DNA from: Pseudocolwellia sp. AS88
Lineage (GTDB): Bacteria > Pseudomonadota > Gammaproteobacteria > Enterobacterales > Alteromonadaceae
DNA length: 64,000 nt
Reading direction: 5' to 3'
Assembly: GCF_030551755.1 (NCBI RefSeq)
Contig: NZ_JAUPEC010000001.1
Coordinates: forward strand, 1 to 64,000
In this document: positions 8,301 to 16,223 of the stretch, piece after piece
How positions within the stretch are numbered: position 1 is the stretch's first letter
How the letters are laid out: every line of letters begins with the position of its first letter
Translations under genes and position numbers: made by a program
Notes under the pieces: generated by a model
The model's input: the letters and a program-made list of their open reading frames with translations, nothing else
What the model was told of the DNA's origin: nothing
The model's database searches: none

Positions 8301-8891
8301 TTATTCCGATACACAACGAGAAAATATTGCTTCTAATAATGAATAATCACAATGAACGCTATTAATATTTGCTTGTATCCATTCTTCTTTAGTTACACTC
8401 GACCATGATATTTGGAAGCCACAGTTAACAATTATATGCTCAAATAAAATACGTTGTGAACGACCATTGCCTTCACGAAATGGATGAATAATATTTAAGT
8501 CACCGTAGAACTCAGCTATTTTAATAATAAAAATTTCAATATTAAGCTGTTGAAAGTAGTTTTCTTTTGCTAATAAAGAAAATATTTTATCAGCTTCGCG
8601 TTGTATATATTCAGGACGACAGAACATAGTATCGCCTTTATTCATACCAATGGTTCTAGTTAAACCAGCCCATAAATATAAATCACCAAATAGTGTTTTA
8701 TGGATACTTTTTAGGTAGTTAAGGTTATAAGGGGGAGGTGAGAAGTCAATTGATTCTGATGATATTCGTGAAATATCGGTTTCAGCTAGTTCTAATAAGT
8801 CACTGTCTTTAATATCAAGATTGTTAATTAAGGTGTTTGTGTCTGTATAACAATAGGGATCATCGCCAGTTCCATATTTCATTGATACCAT
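8301..8891 (-). CDS. fic: Fic-family toxin (AMP transferase type)
   Basis: A 196-residue Fic/Doc-fold protein with the complete active-site motif HPFREGNGRSQR (consensus HxFx(D/E)GNGRxxR) at residues ~136-147 and the upstream flap region FGDLYLWAGLTRT. With this motif the family transfers AMP from ATP to a Tyr/Thr/Ser hydroxyl, often on DNA gyrase or topoisomerase IV. No inhibitory (S/T)xxxE(G/N) helix is seen inside the protein. It is instead in the tiny gene directly upstream (8892-9059), so this is a class I Fic system. The start ATG follows the antitoxin stop with no gap, which ensures coupled synthesis. It probably stabilises the element or acts in phage response. Confidence 0.9.
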   Translation of the reverse strand: MVSMKYGTGDDPYCYTDTNTLINNLDIKDSDLLELAETDISRISSESIDFSPPPYNLNYLKSIHKTLFGDLYLWAGLTRTIGMNKGDTMFCRPEYIQREADKIFSLLAKENYFQQLNIEIFIIKIAEFYGDLNIIHPFREGNGRSQRILFEHIIVNCGFQISWSSVTKEEWIQANINSVHCDYSLLEAIFSRCVSE

Positions 8892-9059
8892 TTATGAAGC
8901 AAGTGCCTTATATTTAGCAATAACCTCTTCTTTTGATAACTTAATAGGTTTAGAAGTTTTAGTTTGTTCAACCCCCTCTAAACGTAAACTATGGCGATAG
9001 TTTTCTGCGCGATGCTCTTTTATGTAGTTCACTTTTTCAGATAAAGTAGATAAGGCCAA
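8892..9059 (-). CDS. ficA: FicA/YhfG-like antitoxin
   Basis: A 55-residue protein read from the TTG at 9059, which has GAGGAG six bases upstream. It contains NYRHSLRLEGVE, matching the YhfG family and carrying SLRLEG, the (S/T)xxxE(G/N) inhibition motif that blocks ATP gamma-phosphate binding in class I Fic proteins. The gene is short and starts with TTG, so it is easily missed by automatic ORF calling. Its TAA stop is followed at once by the ATG of fic. The antitoxin-first order is usual for such modules. Confidence 0.85.
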   Translation of the reverse strand: MALSTLSEKVNYIKEHRAENYRHSLRLEGVEQTKTSKPIKLSKEEVIAKYKALAS

Positions 9060-9159
9060 GGTAAACTCCTCAAAAAACAGTCAATAGTAGAGTGGTATTA
9101 TATAACAATAACACTCTTTTTAGAACTATTACAAATTGTTAAAGAACGATGAAACGTTA

Positions 9160-9423
9160 TTAAGCCATTTCCAATAACGATATGTTTTTATTAAAAGTCG
9201 ATTTTGATAATTGTAAAAGTTCGTCTGGAAACTTAACCATTACTTCTATTTCGTCATTTAATGTAATAACACCTGCAATAAATCCAATATCTTCAATAGC
9301 TAAGTTCTCATTACTTTCATTCTCTTTTTTAATAACATGACTATTAAGAAGATCACATGCCTCTTTTTGCGTGAATTGCTCACCAAACCCCATCATTTCT
9401 ATATTCATCTTGTTTATTTCCAT
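9160..9423 (-). CDS. Hypothetical 87-residue element protein
   Basis: A small soluble acidic protein, MEINKMNIEMMGFGEQFTQ..., with no recognised motif. The true start may be the ATG at 9408 or 9393. It lies between the replication gene (its stop is 26 bases after this start) and the Fic module, on the same strand. Phage replication genes are often followed by small accessory proteins, but I cannot assign one. Confidence 0.45.
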   Translation of the reverse strand: MEINKMNIEMMGFGEQFTQKEACDLLNSHVIKKENESNENLAIEDIGFIAGVITLNDEIEVMVKFPDELLQLSKSTFNKNISLLEMA

Positions 9424-9448
9424 CTATTTAATTGGTTAGTACAGTTAT

Positions 9449-11269
9449 TTACACAAGTCCAAGAGCGCTTTTCTCCTCCTCGTTACTCAGGCTTCGCCCT
9501 CGTCGTCGGTCAAGCGCTAAAAGACCAGCCAACTCCTTATTATTACCCTCAAACATCGGGTCATAAGTCGTCATCGGCGACATTTTTTTCGTCCACTTCA
9601 TTGTCCTGGTTCGGCTAATCGTATTTTTACTTATAAGGCCTACAATAAAAGCAGGTTTAATATCACCGTAATAACTCAAATTACTTTTTGATATTTCACC
9701 AGTATTGATATCTATTTTTTCAGTTGGCTTTTCTTCATAAAATGGTTGGATAGGGCGATTACGTCTAGGTAATATTGCGCCACCCATTGCCATGACATAA
9801 GCAGCCCAATCTCCAGAATCAGCAGCATTGTATGCTTTGCTGATTTCTGGTTCTGTATTTCCTTTTAAACGTCTTAACTCTCGCCATACTGTTACTGATG
9901 GACCACCTATTTGTTGAAATTGACGTATTCCCCACAATGATGACCAAGCATCTATTTTTGATGCGGCTATCTTTGAATCATTTCCATAGTTATCTGAGGT
10001 AATGTCATCACCAGCAATGTTTTTTGATATGTATTTAGCAATATAACCAGCAGCACTACCTTTTTTAGGATCAATAGATATAGCTTTGAATCGATGTTGT
10101 TTAGCACCTCGCTCGTTACCCTCTTCTTTTAAAGCGTATTTACTAAAAACCTTACGTGCTTTATGAATATCTTGAGGAAGCATGAATAATAATAAATGCC
10201 AATGAGGGGTAGCATCATGATGCGGCTCTACTACTCTAAATCCATAAGGGTGAATATCTTTTTTCTGTAAAGCAGAACGAATAAGTTTCCAATTGTTATT
10301 AAAGTATTCATTAACTTCTTTTGGAGTTGAACCATCAAACTTAGGATTTGGTTTACCTGATGAAAGTACGGCATGCATTTTTGATGGAGACGTTAGAGTA
10401 TAAAACTCTCCAGCATGACCCATTTCAGTTGCAACTTCTTCAAAGCCTCTTATGCGAGTCATTAATTCAGCTTTACGAATACGAGGGTTAGATACTGATT
10501 TATTATAAATATCGAGTAATGTATAAGATTGACCATGCTCATTTGTTATCTGATTTGAGTTTAAATAATCATACGAATTTTTGAGTTGAGTGTTTCTTAC
10601 TGCCGAAGCGAAGTTGCTTGCATAACAGGCTGAATTTTTATGAACGAGATTTAGTTTTCTATGAACTTGTTCAACATGCCTTTTACGTAATGTATTAATT
10701 TTCTTAAGCCACCATTTAGGGCAACTTAATTTATTTAAAGTGGGTATAAAAGGTAGCTCGCTATCAAAAGTATCAATATCTATTGAATACTTTTTTGCGA
10801 TACCTTGGCAGATTTGATACGCAGTTTTATTTTCACCGTATTTGATAACGGTAGAACGGCAACGAAATGACATATTTTCACAGAACGTTTTTATTTCTGC
10901 TTCTGAATTAGATAAGTTTAAATCATGAATGATTAACTCTTTATCTATGCGACCAATAAATAAGTTAGCTTCCCTTAAGCTTTTATCATGAAAAATTTCG
11001 AGGTAATGATTTTTTAACGCATTTTCTAAATGAGGATGACGCTCAAAGATCTTTTTACGATAGGAGTAACATTCGCGAGTACCAATGTTATTTTCAGACA
11101 ATGGCAAAAAGTTGTCAAAATTCTGCCATTTTTGAGCCCATTTAGGACTACCTGAGACCAATTGGGTTTCAGACGAAAAAAAGCCACAACCACTGTTTCC
11201 AGTGCCTGTGGCTTGATTTGACTGACTTTCATCAGTACTCAATTTGGTGGAGCGGGGGGGAATCGAACC
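9449..11269 (-). CDS. HUH replication initiator, phage P2 gpA-like; start lies across the att site
   Basis: About 605 residues of a rolling-circle initiator. HATPHWHLLLFMLPQ is the HUH metal site (HWH), and AAGYIAKYISKNIAG holds the paired catalytic tyrosines (YIAKY), as in the P2 A-protein family. It would nick the element origin and prime rolling-circle replication. The frame runs into ssrA, where the only start in reach is a TTG at 11278 inside the tmRNA T-arm, with no ribosome site. If the two 17-bp repeats recombine within the core, the minus strand reads ATG ATT TAC AAA GGT TCG ATT CCC, with the ATG at 3793-3791, and continues in this frame. That gives a 610-residue protein starting MIYKGSIPPRSTK. 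The gene is probably silent or poorly translated while integrated. Confidence 0.88.
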   Translation of the reverse strand, partial: GSIPPRSTKLSTDESQSNQATGTGNSGCGFFSSETQLVSGSPKWAQKWQNFDNFLPLSENNIGTRECYSYRKKIFERHPHLENALKNHYLEIFHDKSLREANLFIGRIDKELIIHDLNLSNSEAEIKTFCENMSFRCRSTVIKYGENKTAYQICQGIAKKYSIDIDTFDSELPFIPTLNKLSCPKWWLKKINTLRKRHVEQVHRKLNLVHKNSACYASNFASAVRNTQLKNSYDYLNSNQITNEHGQSYTLLDIYNKSVSNPRIRKAELMTRIRGFEEVATEMGHAGEFYTLTSPSKMHAVLSSGKPNPKFDGSTPKEVNEYFNNNWKLIRSALQKKDIHPYGFRVVEPHHDATPHWHLLLFMLPQDIHKARKVFSKYALKEEGNERGAKQHRFKAISIDPKKGSAAGYIAKYISKNIAGDDITSDNYGNDSKIAASKIDAWSSLWGIRQFQQIGGPSVTVWRELRRLKGNTEPEISKAYNAADSGDWAAYVMAMGGAILPRRNRPIQPFYEEKPTEKIDINTGEISKSNLSYYGDIKPAFIVGLISKNTISRTRTMKWTKKMSPMTTYDPMFEGNNKELAGLLALDRRRGRSLSNEEEKSALGLV

Positions 11270-11594
11270 CCCGTCCAAAAAACCTACATCCTCGGTACTA
11301 CATGCTTAGTCGATTATTTATTTAACCAATTGGACGCCAATCGACAGGCTTCGTCATGGTGAGCTTAATACTATTTCGCGGTTCAGCCTTAAGCGTGCTT
11401 CCCTCGCTATCCTATTTGGGGTGACCATCGATCCTCTAAACAACAGGACAATTTTTGAGGCGATGGCTAGCCTAAGCGGCTAGTGCGAACGTTTCGTCGT
11501 TTGCAATTATAGTTTTGCGGCTTTTTACGAGGCCAACCGCCCCTCGGCATGCACCTTGGGTTTCGTGAATCTTGTCGAATCCTAGATCCGCCCC
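11245..11594 (-). ncRNA. ssrA: tmRNA
   Basis: A 350-nt tmRNA for trans-translation. The 5' end GGGGCGG (11594-11588) pairs with the 3' CCGCTCC before ACCA. The tag frame 11504-11472 reads GCA AAC GAC GAA ACG TTC GCA CTA GCC GCT TAG, giving ANDETFALAA. CAAGGTGCATGCCGAGGGGC and GACTAAGCATGTAGTACCGA are the conserved flanks. The CCA is encoded. Its 3' end is the attachment site of the element at 3765-11269, which has left the gene intact. The protein partner gene smpB lies upstream on the same strand. Confidence 0.97.
11253..11269. repeat. Right attachment-site core inside ssrA
   Basis: CGGGGGGGAATCGAACC covers the T-stem 3' arm, T-loop and the start of the acceptor stem, identical to 3765-3781. 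The replication gene reads through it in frame. Confidence 0.85.
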
Positions 11595-11688
11595 AAAGTT
11601 TTACTCTTTTTTCTATAAGCTATAGTAGCTTATGACGTGCATTGTACATCGCTTAGTTTAAATAGACAACGTGGTAATTTTTAACCAG

Positions 11689-12171
11689 TTATCGCTCTAA
11701 GTTTTTGTTTTTCATTAAACGACCTTTATCAACAGCCCATTCTCTGTCTTTGATGTCAGAACGTTTGTCATGATCTTTTTTACCTTTACCTAGGAAGAAC
11801 TCTAGTTTTACCCAACAAGCTTTCCAATACATAGCTGTAGCGATAAGTGAATAGCCATCGCGTTCAACATAAGCAGTAACTTGTTCGAGCTCTCTGCGGT
11901 TTAGTAATAATTTACGGTCACGGTTTGGATCACATACAACGTGGCTAGATGCAGCATTGAGTGGCATTATTTCAGCACCAAGCAAATAGGCTTCGCCATT
12001 TTTTATATGTACGTAACAGTCTGATATGTTCACTTTACCACTTCGGATTGATTTTATTTCCCAACCCTGCAAGCTCATCCCAGCTTCAAACTTATCGCTT
12101 AAAGTATAGTTATGACGAGCTTTTTTGTTTTGTGCGATGGTATTGTTATTCGGTTTCTTTTTTTTTGCCAT
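11689..12171 (-). CDS. smpB: SsrA-binding protein
   Basis: A 160-residue SmpB, which delivers tmRNA to stalled ribosomes. I chose [10 protein letters not shown] at 12171 because GGAAC precedes it and the length then matches the family; the open frame back to 12216 has no support. Conserved parts are [39 protein letters not shown] and a basic C-tail ([11 protein letters not shown]) that enters the decoding centre. It lies 94 bases upstream of ssrA and divergent from ratA, the usual arrangement. Confidence 0.97.
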   Translation of the reverse strand: MAKKKKPNNNTIAQNKKARHNYTLSDKFEAGMSLQGWEIKSIRSGKVNISDCYVHIKNGEAYLLGAEIMPLNAASSHVVCDPNRDRKLLLNRRELEQVTAYVERDGYSLIATAMYWKACWVKLEFFLGKGKKDHDKRSDIKDREWAVDKGRLMKNKNLER

Positions 12172-12322
12172 GTTAGTTCCATTCTTTTTGCCAAAATAGA
12201 TAGCAAGCGGCGTCATTATACGGGGAATCTATAGTATTTAAACGGCTTATTTATCATTTTTCATATTAATGCGTTTTTTGCTGAGTTTTGTTATGATGTC
12301 GCCCTTGAGAATTGGAGGATAA

Positions 12323-12754
12323 ATGCCAACTATAAGTCGTAGTGCCTTAGTAATGCACAGTGTTGAAGAGATGTACAAACTGATTAATGATGTGGTTTTG
12401 TATCCTCAGTTTTTGCCTGACTGTAGCGATAGTAAAATTGTTACACAAGATGAAACCTCAATGACTGCCTCGTTACTTATTTCTAAGGGCGGTATTAAAA
12501 AGTGGTTTACTACTAAAAATACGTTATTGAGTAATTCTGAAGTGATTATGGACTTAGTTGATGGCCCATTTAAAAAACTTACAGGTGGTTGGGTTTTAAC
12601 ACCTTTGTCTGATGAAGCTTGTAAAATCGAGTTAGCTCTAGAGTATGAGTTTTCAAGTAGAGTTTTTGATTTAGCTTTTGGCAAGATCTTTAACCAGCTA
12701 GCTAACAATATGGTTAAGTCGTTCACTAACCGAGCGAAAGAAGTTTACGGTTAA
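12323..12754 (+). CDS. ratA: RatA, SRPBCC/COQ10-like protein
   Basis: A 143-residue START-fold protein (MPTISRSALVMHSVEEMYKLINDV) with a GGAGG site six bases before the ATG. In E. coli the homologue YfjG binds 50S subunits and blocks association; related COQ10 proteins bind ubiquinone. The gene pair ratA-ratB next to smpB and bamE is a fixed gammaproteobacterial neighbourhood. The stop and the next ATG are separated by one base. Confidence 0.92.
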   Translation: MPTISRSALVMHSVEEMYKLINDVVLYPQFLPDCSDSKIVTQDETSMTASLLISKGGIKKWFTTKNTLLSNSEVIMDLVDGPFKKLTGGWVLTPLSDEACKIELALEYEFSSRVFDLAFGKIFNQLANNMVKSFTNRAKEVYG

Positions 12755-12755
12755 T

Positions 12756-13103
12756 ATGGAGTCGAGTACGTTGGAAAATAAAATTAGCGTTGAAGTTGTA
12801 TACGGAACTCCAACTAGCCAAAAGATTATTGAAATAAAAGTTGATGAAGATACTAGTATTGAAAGTGCTATTAAAGATTCAGGCATTATGTCTATTTATC
12901 CTGAGATTGATTTAGCGGTGAATGCTGTAGGTATATGGAATAGAGCTGCTAAATTAACTGATACTGTTATCGATTTAGATAGAATTGAAATTTATAGGCC
13001 TTTACTTGCTGATCCTAAAGAAGTGAGAAAACGTCGTGCTGAAAAAGCTAAAGAAGAAGGGCGAGCTAACAAAATTACTGGCGGTAGAGTTAAGCCGTTA
13101 TAG
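12756..13103 (+). CDS. ratB: RnfH/RatB, ubiquitin-like fold protein
   Basis: A 115-residue UPF0125/RnfH-family protein: VEVVYGTPTSQKIIEIKVDED and VGIWNRAAKLTDTVIDLDRIEIYRPLLADPKEVRKRRAEKA are typical. It has a beta-grasp fold and an ill-defined role. It is translationally coupled to ratA and followed by a strong terminator at 13146-13173. The basic C-terminal tail (KEEGRANKITGGRVKP) is common in the family. Confidence 0.92.
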   Translation: MESSTLENKISVEVVYGTPTSQKIIEIKVDEDTSIESAIKDSGIMSIYPEIDLAVNAVGIWNRAAKLTDTVIDLDRIEIYRPLLADPKEVRKRRAEKAKEEGRANKITGGRVKPL

Positions 13104-13145
13104 TTTTGATGTATATTATTCTGTAGTTATTAAAATACAGATATT

Positions 13146-13173
13146 AAAAAAGGCTGAAATTTCAGCCTTTTTT
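13146..13173. terminator. Bidirectional terminator between ratB and bamE
   Basis: AAAAAAGGCTGAAA/TTTCAGCCTTTTTT is a perfect palindrome with A and T runs on each side, serving the convergent ratAB and bamE transcripts. Confidence 0.9.
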
Positions 13174-13234
13174 GTTGGAAATTTATCAATGGATTATTTT
13201 CAATCTCAATATAAATCCCGTCACACGGTCTGGT

Positions 13235-13582
13235 TTAGTTTTCCATTGGTGTGTTATACGATTCTGGTAATTCAAAGTCACCACTTGCTTTAACTAAGCG
13301 GTCATTTTCAAATACGACAGTGAAGTTCTTTTGCTTGTTATACTTTTCACTTTTACCTGATTTTAATCGGTAAACATAATGCCATGTGTCATCTTGAAAT
13401 GAATCTACAACTACAGGGCTTCCTAAAACAAATTTAACCTGTTCTTTGGTCATATTTATTTGGAGTTTATCGATATCTTTTTGTCCTAGATAGTTACCTT
13501 GCGGCATATCTAATTTATAAACCCAGCTTGAACAAGCACTAATTGATAAACATAAAATAAGGGTTACAGCTCGAAACAACAT
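13235..13582 (-). CDS. bamE: Outer-membrane assembly lipoprotein BamE
   Basis: A 115-residue lipoprotein. The signal MLFRAVTLILCLSISAC ends in a lipobox with Cys17. Then come KLDMPQGNYLGQKDI (phosphatidylglycerol and BamA/D contact region in BamE) and QVKFVLGSPVVVDSFQDDTWHYVY, the family signature. It is part of the BAM complex; bamA is in this window at 32549. It is convergent with ratAB. Confidence 0.95.
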   Translation of the reverse strand: MLFRAVTLILCLSISACSSWVYKLDMPQGNYLGQKDIDKLQINMTKEQVKFVLGSPVVVDSFQDDTWHYVYRLKSGKSEKYNKQKNFTVVFENDRLVKASGDFELPESYNTPMEN

Positions 13583-13745
13583 GTATTTAAATTCTTCCTA
13601 TGTAGAGGTAAGTGCAGATAATAACTAAGGTGAGCTTTATATACAAAGCTATTTTAATTTTATCTAACTTTTATATCTATTTGTTCTAAATATTTGATGA
13701 GATCATTAAACCTGTTTAACTCTAATTTCTGGTATTAATGAGCTA

Positions 13746-15413
13746 TTAACTTGCAAGAAGTTCTTGCGCATTAGCTAAACTGGTATCTGTTATTTTGTTA
13801 CCTGCAAGCAAACGCGCAATTTCTTGGACACGACCATCTTCAGAAAGTTCAGTTACTGTTGTTTCGGTTCGTGAGCCATCTGTTAATTTAGCAACAAACA
13901 ATTGTTGATGACCTTTACTTGCTACCTGTGGTAAGTGGGTTACACAAATAACTTGTGTGTTTTTAGCAAGGGCTTGTAGCTTAGAGCCAACCATAGAAGC
14001 GGTTGGTCCACTGATACCTACATCGACTTCATCGAATATGAGGGTTGGTGTAACAATTTTCTCAGCTAAAATTACTTGCATAGCTAAACTTATTCTTGAT
14101 AGTTCACCTCCTGAAGCTACTTTGTCCATTACTTCTAATGGCTGGCCAGGGTTAATGCTTACTAAAAAGGAAACTTCGTCGCTACCTGTTATAGATAGTT
14201 TTTCATTGGTTGATGGTTGAACATCAACTTTGAACTCTCCATGAGGCATATTAAGATCTTGGATATTAGCACTAATTAATTTACTTAATTTTTGTGCCGA
14301 CTTGATACGAGATTTAGTGAGTATGTTTGATGCTTCAAAATAGTTAACTTTAGTTTTTTCTATTTCGCTAGCAATTTCTATTAAACGATTTTCATCAGAG
14401 CTGATGTTTTGCAGCTCTAAAGTAAGCTCTGCATGGAACTGCGCTAAATTTTGTGGTGCTATTTGATGTTTTTTGGCTAGTAATATGGCTTGGGAATAGC
14501 GTTCTTCGATAAGTGCATAGGTTTGTGGATCTAACTCTAAGTTATCGTAATAATGTTTTAATTCACTGTTTGCGTCTTCTATTTGTACCAGTGCTTCATT
14601 TATTGTATTGGCTATATTTTCAAGCTTACTGTCTAGCTTTGAAAGTGTTGTTAAGCTTTCGTTTGTTTTACGCAAAGAGTCGATAATATTAAAGTTATCG
14701 TCTTCGGATAAGGTTTGAATAGAATACAGTGTGTCATTCAAAATATCTTGCGCGTTACTATGGCGTTTGTAGTCAATTTCTAATGTTTCGAATTCGCCAT
14801 CTTGCAATGAAAACTCATCTAATTCTGTTACTTGGTATTGTAATAAAAGCTGCTTAGCATCTCTTTGTAGCTTGGTTTCGTTTAATAATGCTAGCTCGTT
14901 ACTGAGTTTTTTATAGTTATGAAAATAGTATTGAACATCATTAAGTAGATGATTGTGATTTGCATAACCATCTAACATTTTACGTTGTTCGGTATTTTTC
15001 ATTATTAATTGATGATCTTGCTGACCATGAATATTAATAAGTAAGCCACCAATCTCTTTTAATTGAGTAAGTGGAACTTGGCTACCATTTATGTAAGCTT
15101 TAGAGCGACCTTCAGCAGACACTATACGGCGAAGAATACATTCGTGCTCTTCATTAATTAAATCATGCTGGCTTAACCATTTAGCTGCATGTTTGTTATT
15201 TGAAATATCAAAAGTGGCTGCTAACTCAGCTTTTTTTGTATCAGGTCTAACAACATTCGTTGTAGCTCTTGCTCCTAAACACAAGCCCAGAGCATCTATA
15301 GCAATAGATTTACCTGCGCCTGTTTCACCTGTAATTGTTGTCATGCCATTTTGCCAATCAATATCGAGTGTTTTAACAATGGCGAAATTTTGAATATTTA
15401 AGTGTAGTAACAT
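13746..15413 (-). CDS. recN: DNA repair protein RecN
   Basis: A 555-residue SMC-like ATPase for double-strand-break repair. Walker A is GETGAGKSIAIDAL at ~32, the ABC signature is SGGELSRISLAMQ, and Walker B is LIFDEVDVGISGPTA; a coiled-coil lies between. It is full length. A consensus LexA box at 15443-15458, 30 bases before the ATG, indicates SOS induction, as in E. coli. Confidence 0.97.
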   Translation of the reverse strand: MLLHLNIQNFAIVKTLDIDWQNGMTTITGETGAGKSIAIDALGLCLGARATTNVVRPDTKKAELAATFDISNNKHAAKWLSQHDLINEEHECILRRIVSAEGRSKAYINGSQVPLTQLKEIGGLLINIHGQQDHQLIMKNTEQRKMLDGYANHNHLLNDVQYYFHNYKKLSNELALLNETKLQRDAKQLLLQYQVTELDEFSLQDGEFETLEIDYKRHSNAQDILNDTLYSIQTLSEDDNFNIIDSLRKTNESLTTLSKLDSKLENIANTINEALVQIEDANSELKHYYDNLELDPQTYALIEERYSQAILLAKKHQIAPQNLAQFHAELTLELQNISSDENRLIEIASEIEKTKVNYFEASNILTKSRIKSAQKLSKLISANIQDLNMPHGEFKVDVQPSTNEKLSITGSDEVSFLVSINPGQPLEVMDKVASGGELSRISLAMQVILAEKIVTPTLIFDEVDVGISGPTASMVGSKLQALAKNTQVICVTHLPQVASKGHQQLFVAKLTDGSRTETTVTELSEDGRVQEIARLLAGNKITDTSLANAQELLAS

Positions 15414-15442
15414 AATGCGATTTAATGGTTAAAAACGATTAA

Positions 15443-15458
15443 CTGTTAATTTATACAG
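15443..15458. promoter_or_regulatory. LexA (SOS) box of recN
   Basis: CTGTTAATTTATACAG fits CTG-N10-CAG with the usual AT-rich centre, 30 bases upstream of the recN ATG and over the likely minus-strand -10 (TATAAATT). It is the expected operator for SOS repression. Confidence 0.88.
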
Positions 15459-15597
15459 TAATTGTTTTTTATGCAAGTGTTGAATGAAAAATAGTTTCAT
15501 TTTTGTACAAAGGTATTTAAAGTAAATAAATAATGTTATTTGTTCGATTAGGTTATTGAATAGATATATACAAATCTAGGTTAATTAAGAAGGGCAA

Positions 15598-15615
15598 TGT
15601 AAGACATGTCTTACA
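15598..15615. promoter_or_regulatory. GacA/UvrY upstream activating site of the CsrB RNA
   Basis: TGTAAGACATGTCTTACA is an exact match to TGTAAG-N6-CTTACA, the palindrome bound by phosphorylated GacA/UvrY upstream of csrB, rsmY and rsmZ genes. It lies about 170-190 bases before the inferred start of the sRNA at 15786, the usual distance. Confidence 0.88.
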
Positions 15616-15887
15616 TTGCTGTAGGATATAAAGTTTTTTTCTTACTTGTACACATTTTATTTACATATTATGTTGTTGAATTTTAAGGTTATTGTTGTTT
15701 TTGGTGTTGTAGGCGTTTACATTTTTGTAATATTTTTACTCTAGTATGGTTCGCATAATTATTTTTAAGCGTATTATATCTCTTGCTAGGAAGACACTCA
15801 GTCAGGATGATTGATTTGTAATGGATTTACACAAAAGGATTTTATAAGGATATGCTCCATAATAAGTATATATGGTGAATTGCATTA

Positions 15888-16095
15888 GGATGATGCTAAA
15901 AATAGATTTTTAATAACTAGGAGTAGTTATTGCCAAGGAAAGGTATGAAGGACAACGAAAGATTCGTTTAGGGAATACTAAGGATAGTTGTTAAGGATGA
16001 TGCTAAAGATTTAATAACTCGGAGTAGTTATTGCCAAGGAAAGGTTTGAAGGACAACGAAAGATTCGTTTAAGGAACACTAAGGATAGTTATTAA
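15888..16095 (+). repeat. Internal tandem duplication within the CsrB RNA
   Basis: Two units of about 107 and 101 bases (15888-15994 and 15995-16095) share nearly the whole sequence GGATGATGCTAAA..TAATAACT.GGAGTAG..CCAAGGAAAGGT.TGAAGGACAACG. The duplication doubles the number of CsrA-binding hairpins. Confidence 0.9.
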
Positions 16096-16146
16096 GGATG
16101 ATTCGGGAACACTAATTGCAGGATGCAATTTATAAGCTAGTTAAAA

Positions 16147-16176
16147 AATGCGATTCTTTGAATCGCATTTTTTTTA
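16147..16176 (+). terminator. Terminator of the CsrB RNA
   Basis: AATGCGATTC-TTT-GAATCGCATT followed by eight T. A-rich sequence before it could also let it serve the minus-strand DUF3301 gene ending at 16224. Confidence 0.93.
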
Positions 16177-16223
16177 TTTAAAATTTAAGGTTTAGGCAAT
16201 TAAAGCATTAATATGCTGATAAA

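Larger units (their letters stand above)
3765..11269. mobile_element. ssrA-integrated element, about 7.5 kb
   Basis: It is bounded by the 17-bp direct repeats at 3765-3781 and 11253-11269, with the intact tmRNA gene at the right end. It carries a tyrosine integrase, an excisionase-like protein, an HUH replication initiator, a Fic toxin-antitoxin pair, an unknown two-gene pair and several unknown small proteins. There are no capsid, terminase, tail or conjugation genes. It is therefore a rolling-circle-replicating integrative element, possibly a phage satellite or a cut-down prophage. Most genes are on the minus strand; one (7299-8264) is on the plus strand. A second, decayed integrase tail (5492-5672) shows that related elements were here before or recombined in. 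Confidence 0.85.
15786..16176 (+). ncRNA. csrB: CsrB-family regulatory sRNA
   Basis: An RNA of about 390 nt that would sequester CsrA. It has twenty GGA triplets, many in hairpin loops: ACTA-AGGA-TAGT, AATAACT..GGAGT..AGTTATT, GCAT..AGGAT..ATGC and TTGC-AGGAT-GCAA. CAGGATGA-type motifs are as in E. coli CsrB. It ends in a strong intrinsic terminator. A GacA/UvrY box lies upstream, and the start is inferred from a TTATAT -10 near 15776. Protein coding is excluded by stops in all frames. Proximity to DUF3549/DUF3301/truC matches the csrB neighbourhood in other gammaproteobacteria. The exact 5' end is uncertain. Confidence 0.9.

Noticed and set aside
3765-11269. Complete prophage
   Set aside because: No capsid, portal, terminase, tail or lysis genes are visible; only integration, replication and cargo genes.
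11270-11278. TTG at 11278 as the true start of the replication protein
   Set aside because: It lies inside the tmRNA T-arm without a ribosome site; the circular-junction ATG is more convincing.
15888-16095. The 100-base duplication as a CRISPR or mobile element
   Set aside because: Only two units, inside an RNA with GGA loops and a terminator; CsrB explains it.
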